Counted from the stretch's first letter, positions 17,986-28,309 are shown. The stretch: 64,000 nucleotides of DNA from Paulinella micropora (GCA_019918135.1 WBZZ01003694.1:97501-161500), one strand, 5' to 3'. The notes: a model not told the origin generated them from the letters alone. Made by a program: numbers and translations.

Positions 17986-20900
17986 CGATGCCCGACTTTA
18001 CGAAACAATTCGTAGTCGATACAGACGCATCTAAGTTTGCGATTGGGGCTGTATTACAACAAGAGGATGAGGAGAAGAAATTACGCCCAATCATGTTTAT
18101 TAGTAGGAAGTTGTGTGCGGCGGAGAGAAACTATTGCACAAGGCAAAGAGAGGCGTTGGCGGTAGTATGGGCCCTCAAGAGGCTCAGAGAGTATTTGTGG
18201 GGAGGACCTCAATTTACTGTCAGAACTGATCATCATAACCTGTTATGGTTGATGAATCATGAACAGACGGGACGGCTGGCGCGGTGGCAAGCGTTCTTGT
18301 CTTGTTTCGATTTTACAATGGTCCATCTACCGGGAAAGCGAAATGTGGTCGCTGATAGCCTCTCTAGGCTAGAGTTTAACTCAGAAGTATCGGCGTTGGT
18401 GTCCACGGTGGAGATGGAAGACTTGTCCACTGACAAGGTGTATGAGGTCAGCCACATTGAGGCGATGGAGATGGCGAGTGGAGTCCGATATGACCGCACA
18501 GGTCTACGGTACAGTCCACAAGGCCCGGATCACGGGATATGTTGTGAGCTACATACCCAGGAGGACGCTGAGTGGTCCTATGAGGTATATGAGAATGCGA
18601 AGGCGAACATAAGAGAGGAAGAGGAGACGCAGGAAGTTTATGCGGAGCCTCCTCAAGAGCGGAGAAGTGACCTAGACGATGACCCGGAAAGAATCGGGGT
18701 ACGGCTAGAAGATGGTACTATCCATATAGCCTCGCCTACCGCATGGAGGCAACAACAGGCTCAAGATCCGGAGTTTAAAGAACTGATACAGTTATATCAG
18801 AACCCGGATGAGCTACGGATGACGAAAGCGATCAAAGATCAGATGAAGGAGATGGGATGGAGAGATGGTCTACTGTGGTACAAGGGCCTTCACGGTCGCT
18901 ATGCGTCACAGCCGGACAAATGGACCCTTTGGGTACCGGAGAGTCTGAGACGATTTATATTTGTCGCAGCCCACAATTGCCCACTTTTGGCGCATCCGGG
19001 TCGACAACGAACTCATATGTTCGTAGCGAGGCGATTCTGGTGGAAGAAGATGAAGGAGGAGATAGATCAGGCGGTGGATGCATGCATCCCGTGCAAGATA
19101 AACAAAACACCACTGAAGGCAAATTTCGGCCTGATTGGCGAATTTCCTCTTCATGCGGGGATGTTTGAGTTTATACACATTGATCATGTGGGACCTTTCC
19201 CAGAATCGAAGGATGGTTACAAATACCTCCTTACGGCTATTGACAGAGCCACCAACTATGTGTGGATCATCCCTGTCAAAGACGTTACCGGCAAGACGAC
19301 GGCCGAGGCGCTGATCGATAGGATCATCTCACAGATCGGAGTACCAAGAAAGATATGTTCTGATCGAGGCTCGGACTTTAATAACGAGGTCATCGACAAA
19401 CTATCTAAGTATTACGGGATGAAATGGCAATATGTTACTGCCTATAACCCGCGAGCAAATGGGAAAATCGAGCGGGTACACAGACCCCTCAAAGCCTCGC
19501 TAAAGATGTATTGCACGAAGAAGGAGAATCAAAGAGCATGGGTCGAGGCAGCACCATCATTTGCGTTTGCAATGAACTGTCTACCCTCTACGGCGTTAGG
19601 AGGCTCGAAGAGCTCAATCTCGCCATATCAGTTAGTATATGGGCGTGAGCCTGATATCCCGACTTCGCTCCTTCACCCAAAAGACACTTGGGCGGATGCG
19701 GATGAGTTGTTTGGGATGAGACTTAGAGTGAAGATGGAGGCGGAACAAATAGTCAGGGCGCATAGAGAGGCGGAGCGCCGAAAGACTGATGCTGAAGGGG
19801 TGCGACAAGCGCACTTGGATCAGATCAAGTTCCAGGTCGGGGATATTGTACTATTGTACCATCCTCAAGTCCCGAAGGGAGTCAGCTCTAAGCTGTTCAC
19901 TCACTGGAAAGGACCTTATCAGATTATGGAACAGACGGGACCTCTGAATTACAAGATCAGGGGTAGAGGGAAGGTGCAAATTGTGAATGTAAGAAGGCTG
20001 ATTAAGTATGATCCCTTCTTACTGGAAGATGAATCCGTTGAGGAGGCGTTAAAACGGATGAAGGATGATTTCAAAGAGGTGCCGCCCATCCACAAGGAGG
20101 CTGGCATAGACCAAGACGATGCTTATCGGGCACCGATAGCTGAGAAGGAGGAGAGTGAGGTGGACAGCAAGGAGAAGACTGACCGCATAAGCGCGGTGGG
20201 GACTCAGTCCAAGTCTCCGCGAGAGCATAGCGGAAAGAAGGAGAAGATCACAGAGGCGCAGCTAAGGAGAGCGCGGAATGATCTTATCAACGACCAACCG
20301 AGGAAGGCGATGAGGTCGATGAGATCAAAGGACGTCCACCAGGAGGAGGAGGGGACGGACACTGACCCAAACGCGGGCAACGTTGAGATTGTCCATGAGC
20401 GATGGAAGGAAGGCGATGCGATAGCAACCATCGCATGGGTGAAAAATGTTTTCTATCTGATGAGACCAGCGGAACAACATGTCGCTGATGACACTCTCTC
20501 AGACTTATACTTGATGCGGGTCGTGGCGGTCCCACGACAGATGCGTGTCACACGGACACTCAAAATATCATCAGCCGCAAAGATAGTACAACCGATACTC
20601 CAGTTCTGGAGAAGTATGGACCCGGTTGAGGTTCCAAAGGCAAGACATTATCTGCCAGTATATAAAGACGCAAAAAGTCTCGAGACATGGGATGATACAA
20701 TTACTCCCAGAGACAAGGATTACACTGCGTGGACCATTCAGACACTGCCAAGAGGAGTGCTTGATGTCCCTTTTGAATTATCGTTGGGCGGAATCCCTAA
20801 TAAGATCTGGGACATTCTCGAACAGTCAAAGTTCGATCTGACTTTTGTTGGTGGTCCTCCACCAGGCAAAGAAATCCGCGCCAGACGACGAAGGCAGTGA
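17904..20900 (+). CDS. pol: Gypsy Pol, C-terminal part (RH-IN-extension)
   Basis: Continuation of pol in the next frame after the missing base at 17908/17909; the apparent start at 17904 is not native. RNase H begins with VVDTDASKFAIGA. Integrase shows an HHCC finger (HNCPLLAH to CIPCK), catalytic Asp in HIDHVG (codon at 19182), Asp in CSDRGSDF (19362) and Glu in NGKIERVHR (19470). A GPF/Y-like module and a charged ~290-residue tail follow; the tail ends in an Arg-rich RARRRRQ. Almost identical to the left arm apart from a few substitutions such as Asn/Asp, Arg/Gly and Ala/Gly. Confidence 0.9.
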   Translation: MGEEALQAFHALKDLIYKDPKDGGLVLTMPDFTKQFVVDTDASKFAIGAVLQQEDEEKKLRPIMFISRKLCAAERNYCTRQREALAVVWALKRLREYLWGGPQFTVRTDHHNLLWLMNHEQTGRLARWQAFLSCFDFTMVHLPGKRNVVADSLSRLEFNSEVSALVSTVEMEDLSTDKVYEVSHIEAMEMASGVRYDRTGLRYSPQGPDHGICCELHTQEDAEWSYEVYENAKANIREEEETQEVYAEPPQERRSDLDDDPERIGVRLEDGTIHIASPTAWRQQQAQDPEFKELIQLYQNPDELRMTKAIKDQMKEMGWRDGLLWYKGLHGRYASQPDKWTLWVPESLRRFIFVAAHNCPLLAHPGRQRTHMFVARRFWWKKMKEEIDQAVDACIPCKINKTPLKANFGLIGEFPLHAGMFEFIHIDHVGPFPESKDGYKYLLTAIDRATNYVWIIPVKDVTGKTTAEALIDRIISQIGVPRKICSDRGSDFNNEVIDKLSKYYGMKWQYVTAYNPRANGKIERVHRPLKASLKMYCTKKENQRAWVEAAPSFAFAMNCLPSTALGGSKSSISPYQLVYGREPDIPTSLLHPKDTWADADELFGMRLRVKMEAEQIVRAHREAERRKTDAEGVRQAHLDQIKFQVGDIVLLYHPQVPKGVSSKLFTHWKGPYQIMEQTGPLNYKIRGRGKVQIVNVRRLIKYDPFLLEDESVEEALKRMKDDFKEVPPIHKEAGIDQDDAYRAPIAEKEESEVDSKEKTDRISAVGTQSKSPREHSGKKEKITEAQLRRARNDLINDQPRKAMRSMRSKDVHQEEEGTDTDPNAGNVEIVHERWKEGDAIATIAWVKNVFYLMRPAEQHVADDTLSDLYLMRVVAVPRQMRVTRTLKISSAAKIVQPILQFWRSMDPVEVPKARHYLPVYKDAKSLETWDDTITPRDKDYTAWTIQTLPRGVLDVPFELSLGGIPNKIWDILEQSKFDLTFVGGPPPGKEIRARRRRQ

Positions 20901-21388
20901 CAAAGAAACTATTTTTCTTTATGCGTCTCAAATAAACTGATTGATTGCCCACGGCGTATCATGATTTGATCATGCATCATCAGTTATCAATATGAATATT
21001 AAAAAGACTCAGTGATATAACTTGGCATTCGATCGCAACATACGAGTGCGAAAGGTCGATCGACGATGATACTACACCGTATACGGGGATCGCTAGTGTA
21101 TTGAGCGATGGTGTTCCCGGGTATGACCCTTTCCAAGTCCTGGGATGATGTTCTCGAAAATGAAATGTTCTCTGAAACTTTCATTAAATTATTTTTTACG
21201 ATAGATTATATACTGTCGTACCTGAGCACGGTCAATCTCTACTTGTGTCGGTATATCGCAGGGTCGGGTACATACACCTCGACTTCGGATATAGCTATTA
21301 GGACTGGCCCCCTAATACTATATCATAGGATATCCGCCTTATACAAGGGTATGTCATTAAAAAAGACAATGTACTTACGATCTCCCTG

Positions 21389-21431
<43 letters not shown>

Positions 21432-21702
21432 GAAGAAGAAGGAGATCAAAGGGGGAATCGTACTACAGCACCACGTTGCTTGTATTTTTTTATTAATAGT
21501 ACGTTTGTTCTTGACATACTGCCGAAAAAAAAAAAAAAGAAATGGAGGGGAAGGAGTTCAAAATTTACAAGAAAGGCTAGAGAATCCGCTTTGACGTGCC
21601 GTATGAGGATATATTTATCGTCTTTTAGCGTCTATCCGTGGGTCGATGCGCTGTGTGGCATGACTCCATAGCGCATACTATTTGCAGAAAGAAATCAGAA
21701 GG
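20901..21702 (+). other. 3' untranslated region of right gypsy copy
   Basis: About 800 bp mirroring 2033-2815. It contains an AAT microsatellite at 21391-21421 (longer than in the left arm), a poly-A run near 21527 and a purine-rich tract ending at the LTR (21686-21702), the probable plus-strand primer. The short ORFs here include repeat-encoded Asn runs and are not supported. Confidence 0.75.
21391..21421. repeat. (AAT)n microsatellite
   Basis: About ten AAT units; the mirror position in the left arm (about 2309-2325) has fewer, so the tract changed length after the arms were copied. Confidence 0.9.
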
Positions 21703-21985
21703 TGTATGACAAAAATGCTATTTCCGTCATAAAATCGGGAGGGGGTACTGTAGGCATCACCCCCCGGATAGCCGGTAAAAAGTACCTTTTCCTGGTGACA
21801 GGTGCACCAGCTTGTTTTTCAGTATTATTTGTCCGGATTGGACCTGATGCAATTTTATTCCTGGTCTGTTGCCGTTTTCCTTTTTGGCTTCACTGAGCTA
21901 ATACAACGAGACATCATTCTCATTCTTGAGGACTGTGTTTGGTTGTATTACCGACTTTTTACGAGCTATCGTTGGGGGCATTACA
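21703..21985 (+). repeat. 3' LTR of right gypsy copy
   Basis: 283 bp, TGTATGAC...GGGGGCATTACA, same length as 1750-2032 and nearly identical in reverse complement. It follows the purine-rich tract directly. Confidence 0.93.
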
Positions 21986-22179
21986 GGACTCCATATCTGC
22001 TTCTTATAGATTTTTATGTATACAAGTGTATAGAGATAGAAACTAAAGCAAAGCATATAGAGGTTGGAACGGAACGAGCCAAAGAGACGCGATCACTGAT
22101 CGTATTTCAGTCTGAGAAAGGAATGAGATCATCAGTAGTACTTCAGGTTGGAAAACCGGGTGAAATCATCACAGTTTGA
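21986..22179 (+). other. Possible C-terminal coding remnant beside the LTR
   Basis: An open frame runs from the LTR end for ~64 codons to a TGA at 22177-22179, with a protein-like ending (VFQSEKGMRSSVVLQVGKPGEIITV spans the last part). It could be the 3' end of a gene into which the gypsy pair landed, or chance. No family is recognised and it shows no evident link to the frame at 169-1741. Confidence 0.2.
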
Positions 22180-22355
22180 CAACCTCAAGTATTAATATCG
22201 CCGGTCACTCGCCACCGGATCCCGTCGGCACTTGTCTATTCACTCACCTGTACAACTTATGTGTAATATGCGAGAAAATTATGGTATTACATGCCCCGGG
22301 AATATAAACGAAGTTCAAGATGATAAACCTTACTAATACGGGAATTTGTCGAAGT
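22180..22355. other. Short spacer
   Basis: I see no gene, repeat or RNA here. It may include the worn 3' end or LTR of the minus-strand copia that follows, but no clear LTR boundary or polypurine tract is visible. Confidence 0.4.
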
Positions 22356-22694
22356 TTATCCTGAATTTAGCGCAGTTTTCCCTACTAAGCACAACGGAGC
22401 CAGGATTTTTCCAGCCAGGTAATTGAATTTGTCTACCGTGAAATGTATTTTGGTGAATACATCTGCGATATTCTCCTCCGTAGGGACCCGGACCAGTTTG
22501 ACCTTTCCTTCTCTCACGAGTTGTGCTAGAAGGTGGTATCGGGCCTCTATGTGCTTGGTCCTAGCTTCCCCTAGTCCTCTCTCCGACAATAATATCGTTC
22601 CTTCGTTATCCTCGAAGAGAGGGGTGGGACCTTCAAGATTCATTCCGATCCCGTAAAGTTGGTTGTAATGCAAGAAGTTCTCTAACCGCCTCAT
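22356..22694 (-). pseudogene. Copia RNase H, C-terminal piece
   Basis: Contains FEDNEGTILLSERG and TKHIEARYHLLAQLV, the last part of copia RNase H with the third acidic residue (Asp in EDN), then IADVFTK near the end. It continues the 22633-23310 piece in another frame. The array equivalent is the FEDNSQT...TKHLPLELHF segment. Confidence 0.85.
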
Positions 22695-23310
22695 TTGCTG
22701 AGACAGTCTCAGACTCTAATGTGGATTGGGCTATCACGGATTGTAGTTTAGAAAACCACGAAATTGGTGTCCCGTTGAATAAGTAAACGTATCCGGATCT
22801 TGATTTACGTGAGTTTTTTTCCCCCGCAAAATCCGAGTCTACAAATCCGACTATTGGTTGCTCCGCAATAATTCTATCTACATTAGCGAGAACTGGCACA
22901 CTGAACATATCCATTCCGGGCATTGCGGGTTTTGCAATGATATCATCGATTGCGTTGGCCGCTGCGCAAGATTCCAGGTTAGGTTTCCAAGATTCCGGAG
23001 TTTTAGGAACTGAGAAATTAGTTTCTAGCAACTTCCGTAAATTTTGATCTTCTCTTCTGAAAAATAGCGCTCGCGGGGTCAGAAGCCACAAGAACATTCT
23101 GTGCACCATAGCATAAGACATCCCCGGGTTAGGGACTTGGGACTTAGCTGCTATACTTAAAGGGCATATGAGGAGTGGCCGGGTGTGAACAGCCAAAAAG
23201 ATAAGCATCCCTATCAAGCATCTAAGATCATAACGTAATAGGCGATGGTCCTTCTTTAGGGGAGCGGGGTTATCAGAAGTGAATGGCGTTTTAGCCAGTA
23301 TCTCCTTCAT
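22633..23310 (-). pseudogene. Copia RT end and RNase H, N-terminal part
   Basis: The second half reads VGFVDSDFAGEKNSRKSRSG and AQSTLESETVSANEAV, the first two acidic motifs of copia RNase H. The first part is the RT connection region, with a degenerate LIGMLIFLAVHTRPLL segment. The frame is lost before the end of RNase H, near 22690, and upstream near 23310-23530. Confidence 0.85.
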
Positions 23311-23530
23311 ATACCCAACTCATCCAAGATCAACAACTCATACTTACGTTGATGCAGAGTAATCCCCTTTTCAGACTGGATGATCTGAATGTTTTTGAAT
23401 TCAGTGGCTTTGCCTAGTCCTTGCACCGGAATCCTCTCTTTTCGAACAACTTCACCATCTTGGTGTGCTTTTCTTGCGATGCAGCGTGACAGCCATCATC
23501 GACGTGAAAAGACACCAGTTGGGTAGTTTG

Positions 23531-24529
23531 CTACCCATGATTTACGAAAGAGGCCCTGTCTAGCGTGAGAGGCTTGAATTTGTGTTCAGTAATGAGCTCC
23601 CCGGACGGTACGTCATACCAAAGACGGCCTGCCTCCGGATGACCGTATAGGGCCTTCTTCAGAAGCCAGACATAGTCCGCAGTCTGAAATTCGGCCGGCG
23701 GTTTGACATATATGTCATAAGGGAGATTCGCATGCAGATTGGCGGTCGTGAAATCAATCAGCCATAGGTCTATTCCGAAAAAGGCTGCATAGGCTACCAT
23801 GAGCAAAATGGTTCTGTGTTGGGCTGTGGGAGAGTAAGTCTTTCTGGGGTTGTACTGAGCGTAAGCTTTCAAGAGGTCCCCTCGTAGGGTTATCCGGGCT
23901 TTATGGAATTCGTCCGCAGTACCTTGTTGTTTTACCGTATCTATCCATTTTATAGGAATGATTGGTGTGCCCGACATTTTCGCTTCGCTCTTCTCACTCA
24001 CAAGACAATACTCCGCCCGATTTTCCTCCCGGGCACATACCGCGACATGAGCTCTTGCCCTCTTTCCCGTGATAATGTTTTCACTCGAAATTTCCGCCTG
24101 TTCGTGTGATCTCCATCCCGGTTTGTGTGCCGCTCTCTGCACCTCTACCCTCCCTCTCCCCCTCGACAGACGCAAATTCTGAGGTGACCTCAATGCCGGG
24201 ATCGTTAGTATTGAGGTCCGAATCAGAGTTTTTGTTGGTCGACAAGGGTGATGGTGCAGTTGCGGCTTTTTGCTCACGCGATTCGGGCATAGCTTCTGAC
24301 TGTTGTGGGGCTTTGGCATATTTGACGATTTCTGTTTCGAATATCTTATCCGTGACGCCGTCGTCAAACAAGACGCTATGCGCGGGAAAGCGTTTAGATT
24401 TACGGGTAACGGGAGCAGGGCTGTTGCTGTCCCCCGTCGTATCGCCGTCTCCCATTTATCCCCGTAAGTCAATCTAGCCCACTGCTCCCCAAAAGCCCTT
24501 GCCGGGATTTCCACATACGTTCCGGACAA
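23531..24529 (-). pseudogene. Copia reverse transcriptase, N-terminal and core part
   Basis: The last ~150 codons are RT: ITLRGDLLKAYAQYNP, then LWLIDFTTANLHANL with the first catalytic Asp, and KKALYGHPEAGRLWYD. A stop after SFVNHG cuts it before the catalytic pair; reading on beyond ~23530 gives a VSFHVDDGCH segment, so the active-site motif is there but separated by the stop. The first half is low-confidence linker sequence between IN and RT, probably frame-shifted. Confidence 0.82.
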
Positions 24530-24641
24530 CCTTTGTCTTTCTTTGGGCTTACGCCCCCTTCTTGCTTTCTTTATCTCCCCCTGCTCGTCACTCGGCTGAG
24601 CAACTTTAGGACTCGGAGGCTCTAAGGGGGCGGGCTCGTGC

Positions 24642-25247
24642 TCACAAACACCGGTCCCTCTTCTGCCTCGCTATCCTCGTCAGTTTGCGGAGTGTGGAGT
24701 GACTCCTCAGGGGGGATTCCATAGTGAGGGTCGGAGCGGGAGGGGGATTTCCTACCGGGGATCTTCTCCCCCTGCCGGAATCTCTCCTCCCGGGTCCTCC
24801 CCTGAAACGATTCCTTGATCTTCTGGGGTCATTTGTTGCGATGGGGAAGGGGGGGGGGGGGAACTGTTGCCAATTAACAGAGAACATCTCACCCTCAACA
24901 TCATCTCTCTCTCTCTCGAGATTTAGATGCCCCCCTCTTCTCAGTCTCCAAACGTCAAAGATAACATCACGGACATTACCGAATATTTTCCTCGCAACCG
25001 GATCATATACGCGATAATACCCGTTGTTTCTTTCATACCCGAGAAATAAAACTTTCCTCCCCCTCTCACCTTTCCCCCTCTTTGCGTCTACTTTCATGTA
25101 CGCCAAACATCCAATGGGGCGCAAATGACGCAAAAGAGGTTTTCTCTTATGAACAATTTCGTAAGGAGATTTCCCCTTAAAAGGGCCGTGGGCAAGAGGT
25201 AAGAGGTTGCCAAAATAAGTGGAAGCTTTCTCCGTCTCAGTCCACAT
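24642..25247 (-). pseudogene. Copia integrase, C-terminal part
   Basis: Includes KGKSPYEIVHKRKPLLRHLR, PIGCLAYMKVDAKRGKG and KVLFLGYERNNGYYRVYDP, the usual end of the copia integrase core and its downstream module. A run of about 13 G (24849-24861 on the plus strand) interrupts the frame soon after and is a likely indel point. The catalytic Glu region between this piece and 25428 is damaged. Confidence 0.82.
24849..24861. repeat. Poly-G tract
   Basis: A run of about 13 G within the decayed integrase downstream region; a candidate point of slippage or sequencing error. Confidence 0.8.
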
Positions 25248-25427
25248 GGACTCAGGAAGATCAGCGTCGCTGAGAACTGCCCTTGCGGGTCCGCCGCACG
25301 TCTGGTGGGCTCGTTCTATTTTAGCAACTGCCTGTTTCTCCCCCGTCGGAGCCTCAAGGAGGACCGGTTGATTTACATCAATCCAAGTCTGAAACTCCTT
25401 GTACTTACCATATTCCTGGTCACAAGT

Positions 25428-25991
25428 CTAGAATTTCACTTTTCTTCCCGTATGCAGTTCGAAGAAGGCAACGGCCTTAAGGAAGCACGTGAAAAACTCA
25501 TTCTTATGTCTCAGGTAATAGTCTAACTCAAACCCAGATGCAAGACATTTGACGGTGAACTTGTGCTTTTTCCCGTCCCACGATAAGGTATTCCACCAAC
25601 CCTGAGTATCCATTGTTATGTGAACCCCAGGGTGGCGTTCTACCGCATGGTGGTTGTCTTTGAAATGGGGCACTCTCTTTATCTTATTCTTTAAGCACCA
25701 CTCGCATCTCATTACTCGTTCCCTCCACTCTCTCCCCACTATCTTTACTCCCATATAGTTAGCCATCCGCTTCATGGCTTTTACCCCTCTGTGCTTACAC
25801 ATACGATGGAACACAGTGGCATGTATGTTTTCATGATAGTGAGGACGAACAACAGGACATAATGCTTTACTACCTAGCGCTTTATCTCTCTTACTCTCAG
25901 CCCTCTCATCTTTCTCGTGATCTATCTCAGTAGAGTAGGGTACGTATGTATTAGGTACGTCACATCGCCAACCACAAATACACGGTGACAA
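25428..25991 (-). pseudogene. Copia integrase, zinc-binding and core start
   Basis: An HHCC pre-integrase finger is visible (FHRMCKHRGVKAMKRM, later RCEWCLKNK), then the first catalytic Asp in VHITMDTQGWW. It is truncated after LHTGRKVKF, before the second Asp. It lies in the same frame as the upstream Gag-PR piece, from which a single TGA at 26055-26057 separates it. Confidence 0.85.
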
Positions 25992-26054
25992 TAAACAATA
26001 TACGTCATGGTATGTAGGTGGGTTGGTTTTCTGAGAAGGATGAGAGGTGAGTTG

Positions 26055-27392
26055 TCAGGCGTGTCCCCCCGGGTCCGACGTGACACTGTCATCATCGTCG
26101 GGCTCGGGGGTCTCACCTGTGATGGGGGGCATACTAGTAGGGGCACTTGTGGGCTCATACCACTCGTTAGGATTGAGAGGTGGGGTGCCCGGGGCATCAA
26201 ACACCGTCAAGTGGTTTGGGAGTGCTCTCCCTCTAGCCATGATTTGGTCTTCCGTAATAAGAATAGGCTTCCTGAGCACTATCACTTGATTGTTTTGGTG
26301 TATGACGGCAAAACCTTTACGAACCCATGCCGAGGTAGCCGCCAACCCGTACTTTAGGTGCGGGTTGTAGGTGGTGTGGGCATCAAGGACATTGACCTCT
26401 TCCGCATGAGCTCCCGACAGATTCATTAAAACTTTTCCTTTGTACTCAGTTCTAATGCTTCCTTTTGCTATGTGAAATTTCTGTGGGGCTCTCTTAAGGC
26501 TAACAAACGTAGACCTATCTGGGGACTGTGTTTCGCTTGCACCACTGTCGTCTACCCACACTATATTGCTACTGTCGGTTCTGTGGTCAGAGTTGTTGTC
26601 CATCAACATGATAGAGCATTCATAATGTGGTTGTTCGGGGAATGAAGTGGTGGTGTCTGTGTCTGATGGGCTTTGTGGTTCGTCTTCTTCTGGAGGTGTC
26701 ACTCCACCCAACACATCCTCGAGATTCTCTACCTCCTTTACCATGTAAGGGAAAGAAGAAACGATGCCTCGTGCAAACGGGTTGTTGTGTTTGGTAGCAA
26801 GGGTAAGGACGCAATCGTGCATGGCGTAATATAATTCTGTATAGAATTCATCATATTCCCCCTCCTGGCTTGTAATCAACCCGTCTGTCACTGTTCTACT
26901 CTTAAGCCCCTGATTGAGAGCAGTAACCAAGCGTTGTATTTCTTCGATGGGGGGTAGTCCTCCACCTTTTAGCACCCGCTTTCCGTCTCTTACCCATACG
27001 TTACTATCCTCAGCTCTACCTGGCTCTCCCTCTTCCATGACCTCAGGGGGTCCAAATAAAGGTGATGAGGATGTATCAGATAGTGCAGTGGTAGGTTGAG
27101 AAGACGAAATGTGAGTCAAAGTTGGTGCAGGCAAAGTAGGTACAGATAGTCTCCCCTCTGCTGCTCCCCCTCCTCCTACTCCTACTCCCCCTACTCCTAC
27201 TCCCCCTACTTTCACTCCTACTCCCCCTACTACTACTCCCCCTACTCCTTCCCTATTTCTCCCACTCCTTCTGTGGATGTAGTAGTGGTAGTGGTAGTAG
27301 TAGTAATGGTAGTAGTAGTAGTAGTAGTAGTAGAAGGTGTGCAAAGAGATGTAGTTGCATTGTTGGATTGAGCAGGGTTGCTTGCTTTCCAC
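26055..27392 (-). pseudogene. Copia Gag C-terminal region and protease
   Basis: The protease active site is VWVDDSGASETQS (DSGA), followed by a NVLDAHTTYNPHLKYGL segment and VIHQNNQVIVLRKP, which parallels SVIHQNGQLVILKHP of the array family. Upstream is Gag linker with low-complexity Gly/Val repeats. The first ~50 codons overlap the 27242-27892 piece, where a GTA/TAC microsatellite has shifted the frame. The TGA at its end sits in frame with integrase. Confidence 0.85.
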
Positions 27393-27892
27393 AAGGTGAT
27401 GTGTGTAAACGAAGTGGCAGGTTCGTAATACATAGCATCATGGGGGGGAAGCAACCCTAGGTTCAATTTTTCTCTGTACTTGCTCAATATTTCCCCTCTC
27501 TTCCTTTCTTGATCAACATGAAGCGAGCAAAAGTCATGATCTATCAGTCTAGCAGCACACTTCCCAACCTGCACCCCCTTTCTCGCCGCTCCCAGTCTCC
27601 ACGAGCACCTAACTCCTGTATCTGGCACTGTCGCCTCACACTGCTTACTACTTGTGACGTGACAGTCAACTACACGTACTGGTCTACCGTGGAGGTTGAG
27701 GGGTGGGCCACCTACTTCTCGTAATGTGACTGGGTTGTATTTTTTCACGAGTAATTTTACGTATCCTACCCTTGTACGTCTGAGGGCCCAATTCCCTTCC
27801 AAAGCTATGATTTGGTTTAGGGGAGTTGGGTCGCCAGCCATATTAAGGGTGGTCAAAAACTTATTCTCGTGAAGGGTGGAATAGTGGGGCAA
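27242..27892 (-). pseudogene. Copia Gag fragment with Cys/His module
   Basis: A 216-codon frame with a Cys/His cluster (DTGVRCSWRLGAARKG to DHDFCSLHVDQ) that parallels the DTKCAGINRRKKPC to YCGYH module in the array family. The N-terminal Gag and any CCHC knuckle are missing because the element is cut at ~27925. The end is a Thr run encoded by a microsatellite, where the frame is lost. The exact start is uncertain. Confidence 0.7.
27276..27335. repeat. (GTA)n/(GTG)n trinucleotide repeat
   Basis: An impure GTA repeat on the plus strand (encodes Thr on the minus strand) within gag of the decayed copia. Next to it, 27167-27251 is a CCTACTCCC-type repeat encoding Gly/Val/Gly. Confidence 0.85.
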
Positions 27893-27948
27893 GTGTGTGT
27901 GGAGTCATTTTGTATAGATGATGCTGGTCAAGCAAGTTTCAGAAGCAC

Positions 27949-28305
27949 ATGCAAGGGGTATCTGTCCACGTGGCAGAGATGGTATCTGTGGCATTGGCTG
28001 ACCCAGCTAAAGCCAAAAAGGATTTTCCTTACGATGAAGCAAGGGCTAAGGCAGCAGAAGATTTAGAAGAGCCCGACTCGCCCATAAGTGATAGTGAGGA
28101 AGATGAAGAGTCAGATGCCTCTCAGAGAGGAAGACTGAGACCCCAGACAAAGAAAGAAGATCACAAACAACCAGAAGATTGGGATAAAATGACAGCAGAA
28201 CAAAGGAGAGAGTGGAAAGAGAAAGAAGCAAGGAAGAGGAAAAGACTAAGTAGAAATCAATATACAAGAAGAAAGATAGCTGTCCGCAAAGAGAAGATAT
28301 TATGA
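27949..28305 (+). pseudogene. gag: Copy A Gag, N-terminal remnant
   Basis: Matches residues after FQKHMQG of the other copies: acidic SDSEEDEESD, then a Lys/Arg-rich stretch. A 2-base loss near 28297 relative to copy B ends the frame; gag resumes in the next frame. The native start is absent because the element is cut at 27925. Confidence 0.85.
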
Positions 28306-28309
28306 AAGG

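Larger units (their letters stand above)
1750..21985. repeat. ~20 kb inverted repeat: two head-to-head gypsy elements
   Basis: The sequence from 1750 rightward is repeated in reverse complement from 21985 leftward, through both outer LTRs, both 3' untranslated regions, pol, gag and leader, to a centre near 11408. The encoded proteins differ by only a handful of substitutions. The arms are not exact: the left lacks 919 bp matching 14248-15166, the right lacks one base at 17908/17909, and the trinucleotide tracts differ in length. Symmetry stops at the outer LTR ends. No matching 5-bp target duplication is visible (CGGCT at left, GGACT at right). Confidence 0.93.
11409..21985 (+). mobile_element. 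Ty3/gypsy LTR retrotransposon, right copy
   Basis: Plus-strand copy of the same element: truncated 5' LTR, leader, complete gag (12394-15087), in-frame TGA, pol, 3' untranslated region and 283 bp 3' LTR. It preserves the gag/pol junction lost in the left copy, but pol is broken by one missing base near 17908. Confidence 0.93.
22356..27924 (-). mobile_element. Decayed, divergent Ty1/copia retrotransposon
   Basis: On the minus strand, blocks appear in copia order: 3' part of gag, PR, IN, RT, RH. Frameshifts and stops split them into at least seven open pieces. The start of gag and the 5' LTR are missing, cut off where copy A of the plus-strand array begins (~27925), and no LTR is clear at the left end. 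The proteins differ widely from the array copies, so it is a separate and older family. Confidence 0.88.

Noticed and set aside
21985..21995. GGACTCCA next to the right LTR resembling the reversed primer-binding site
   Set aside because: Only 8 bases match and the following sequence diverges at once; likely coincidence.
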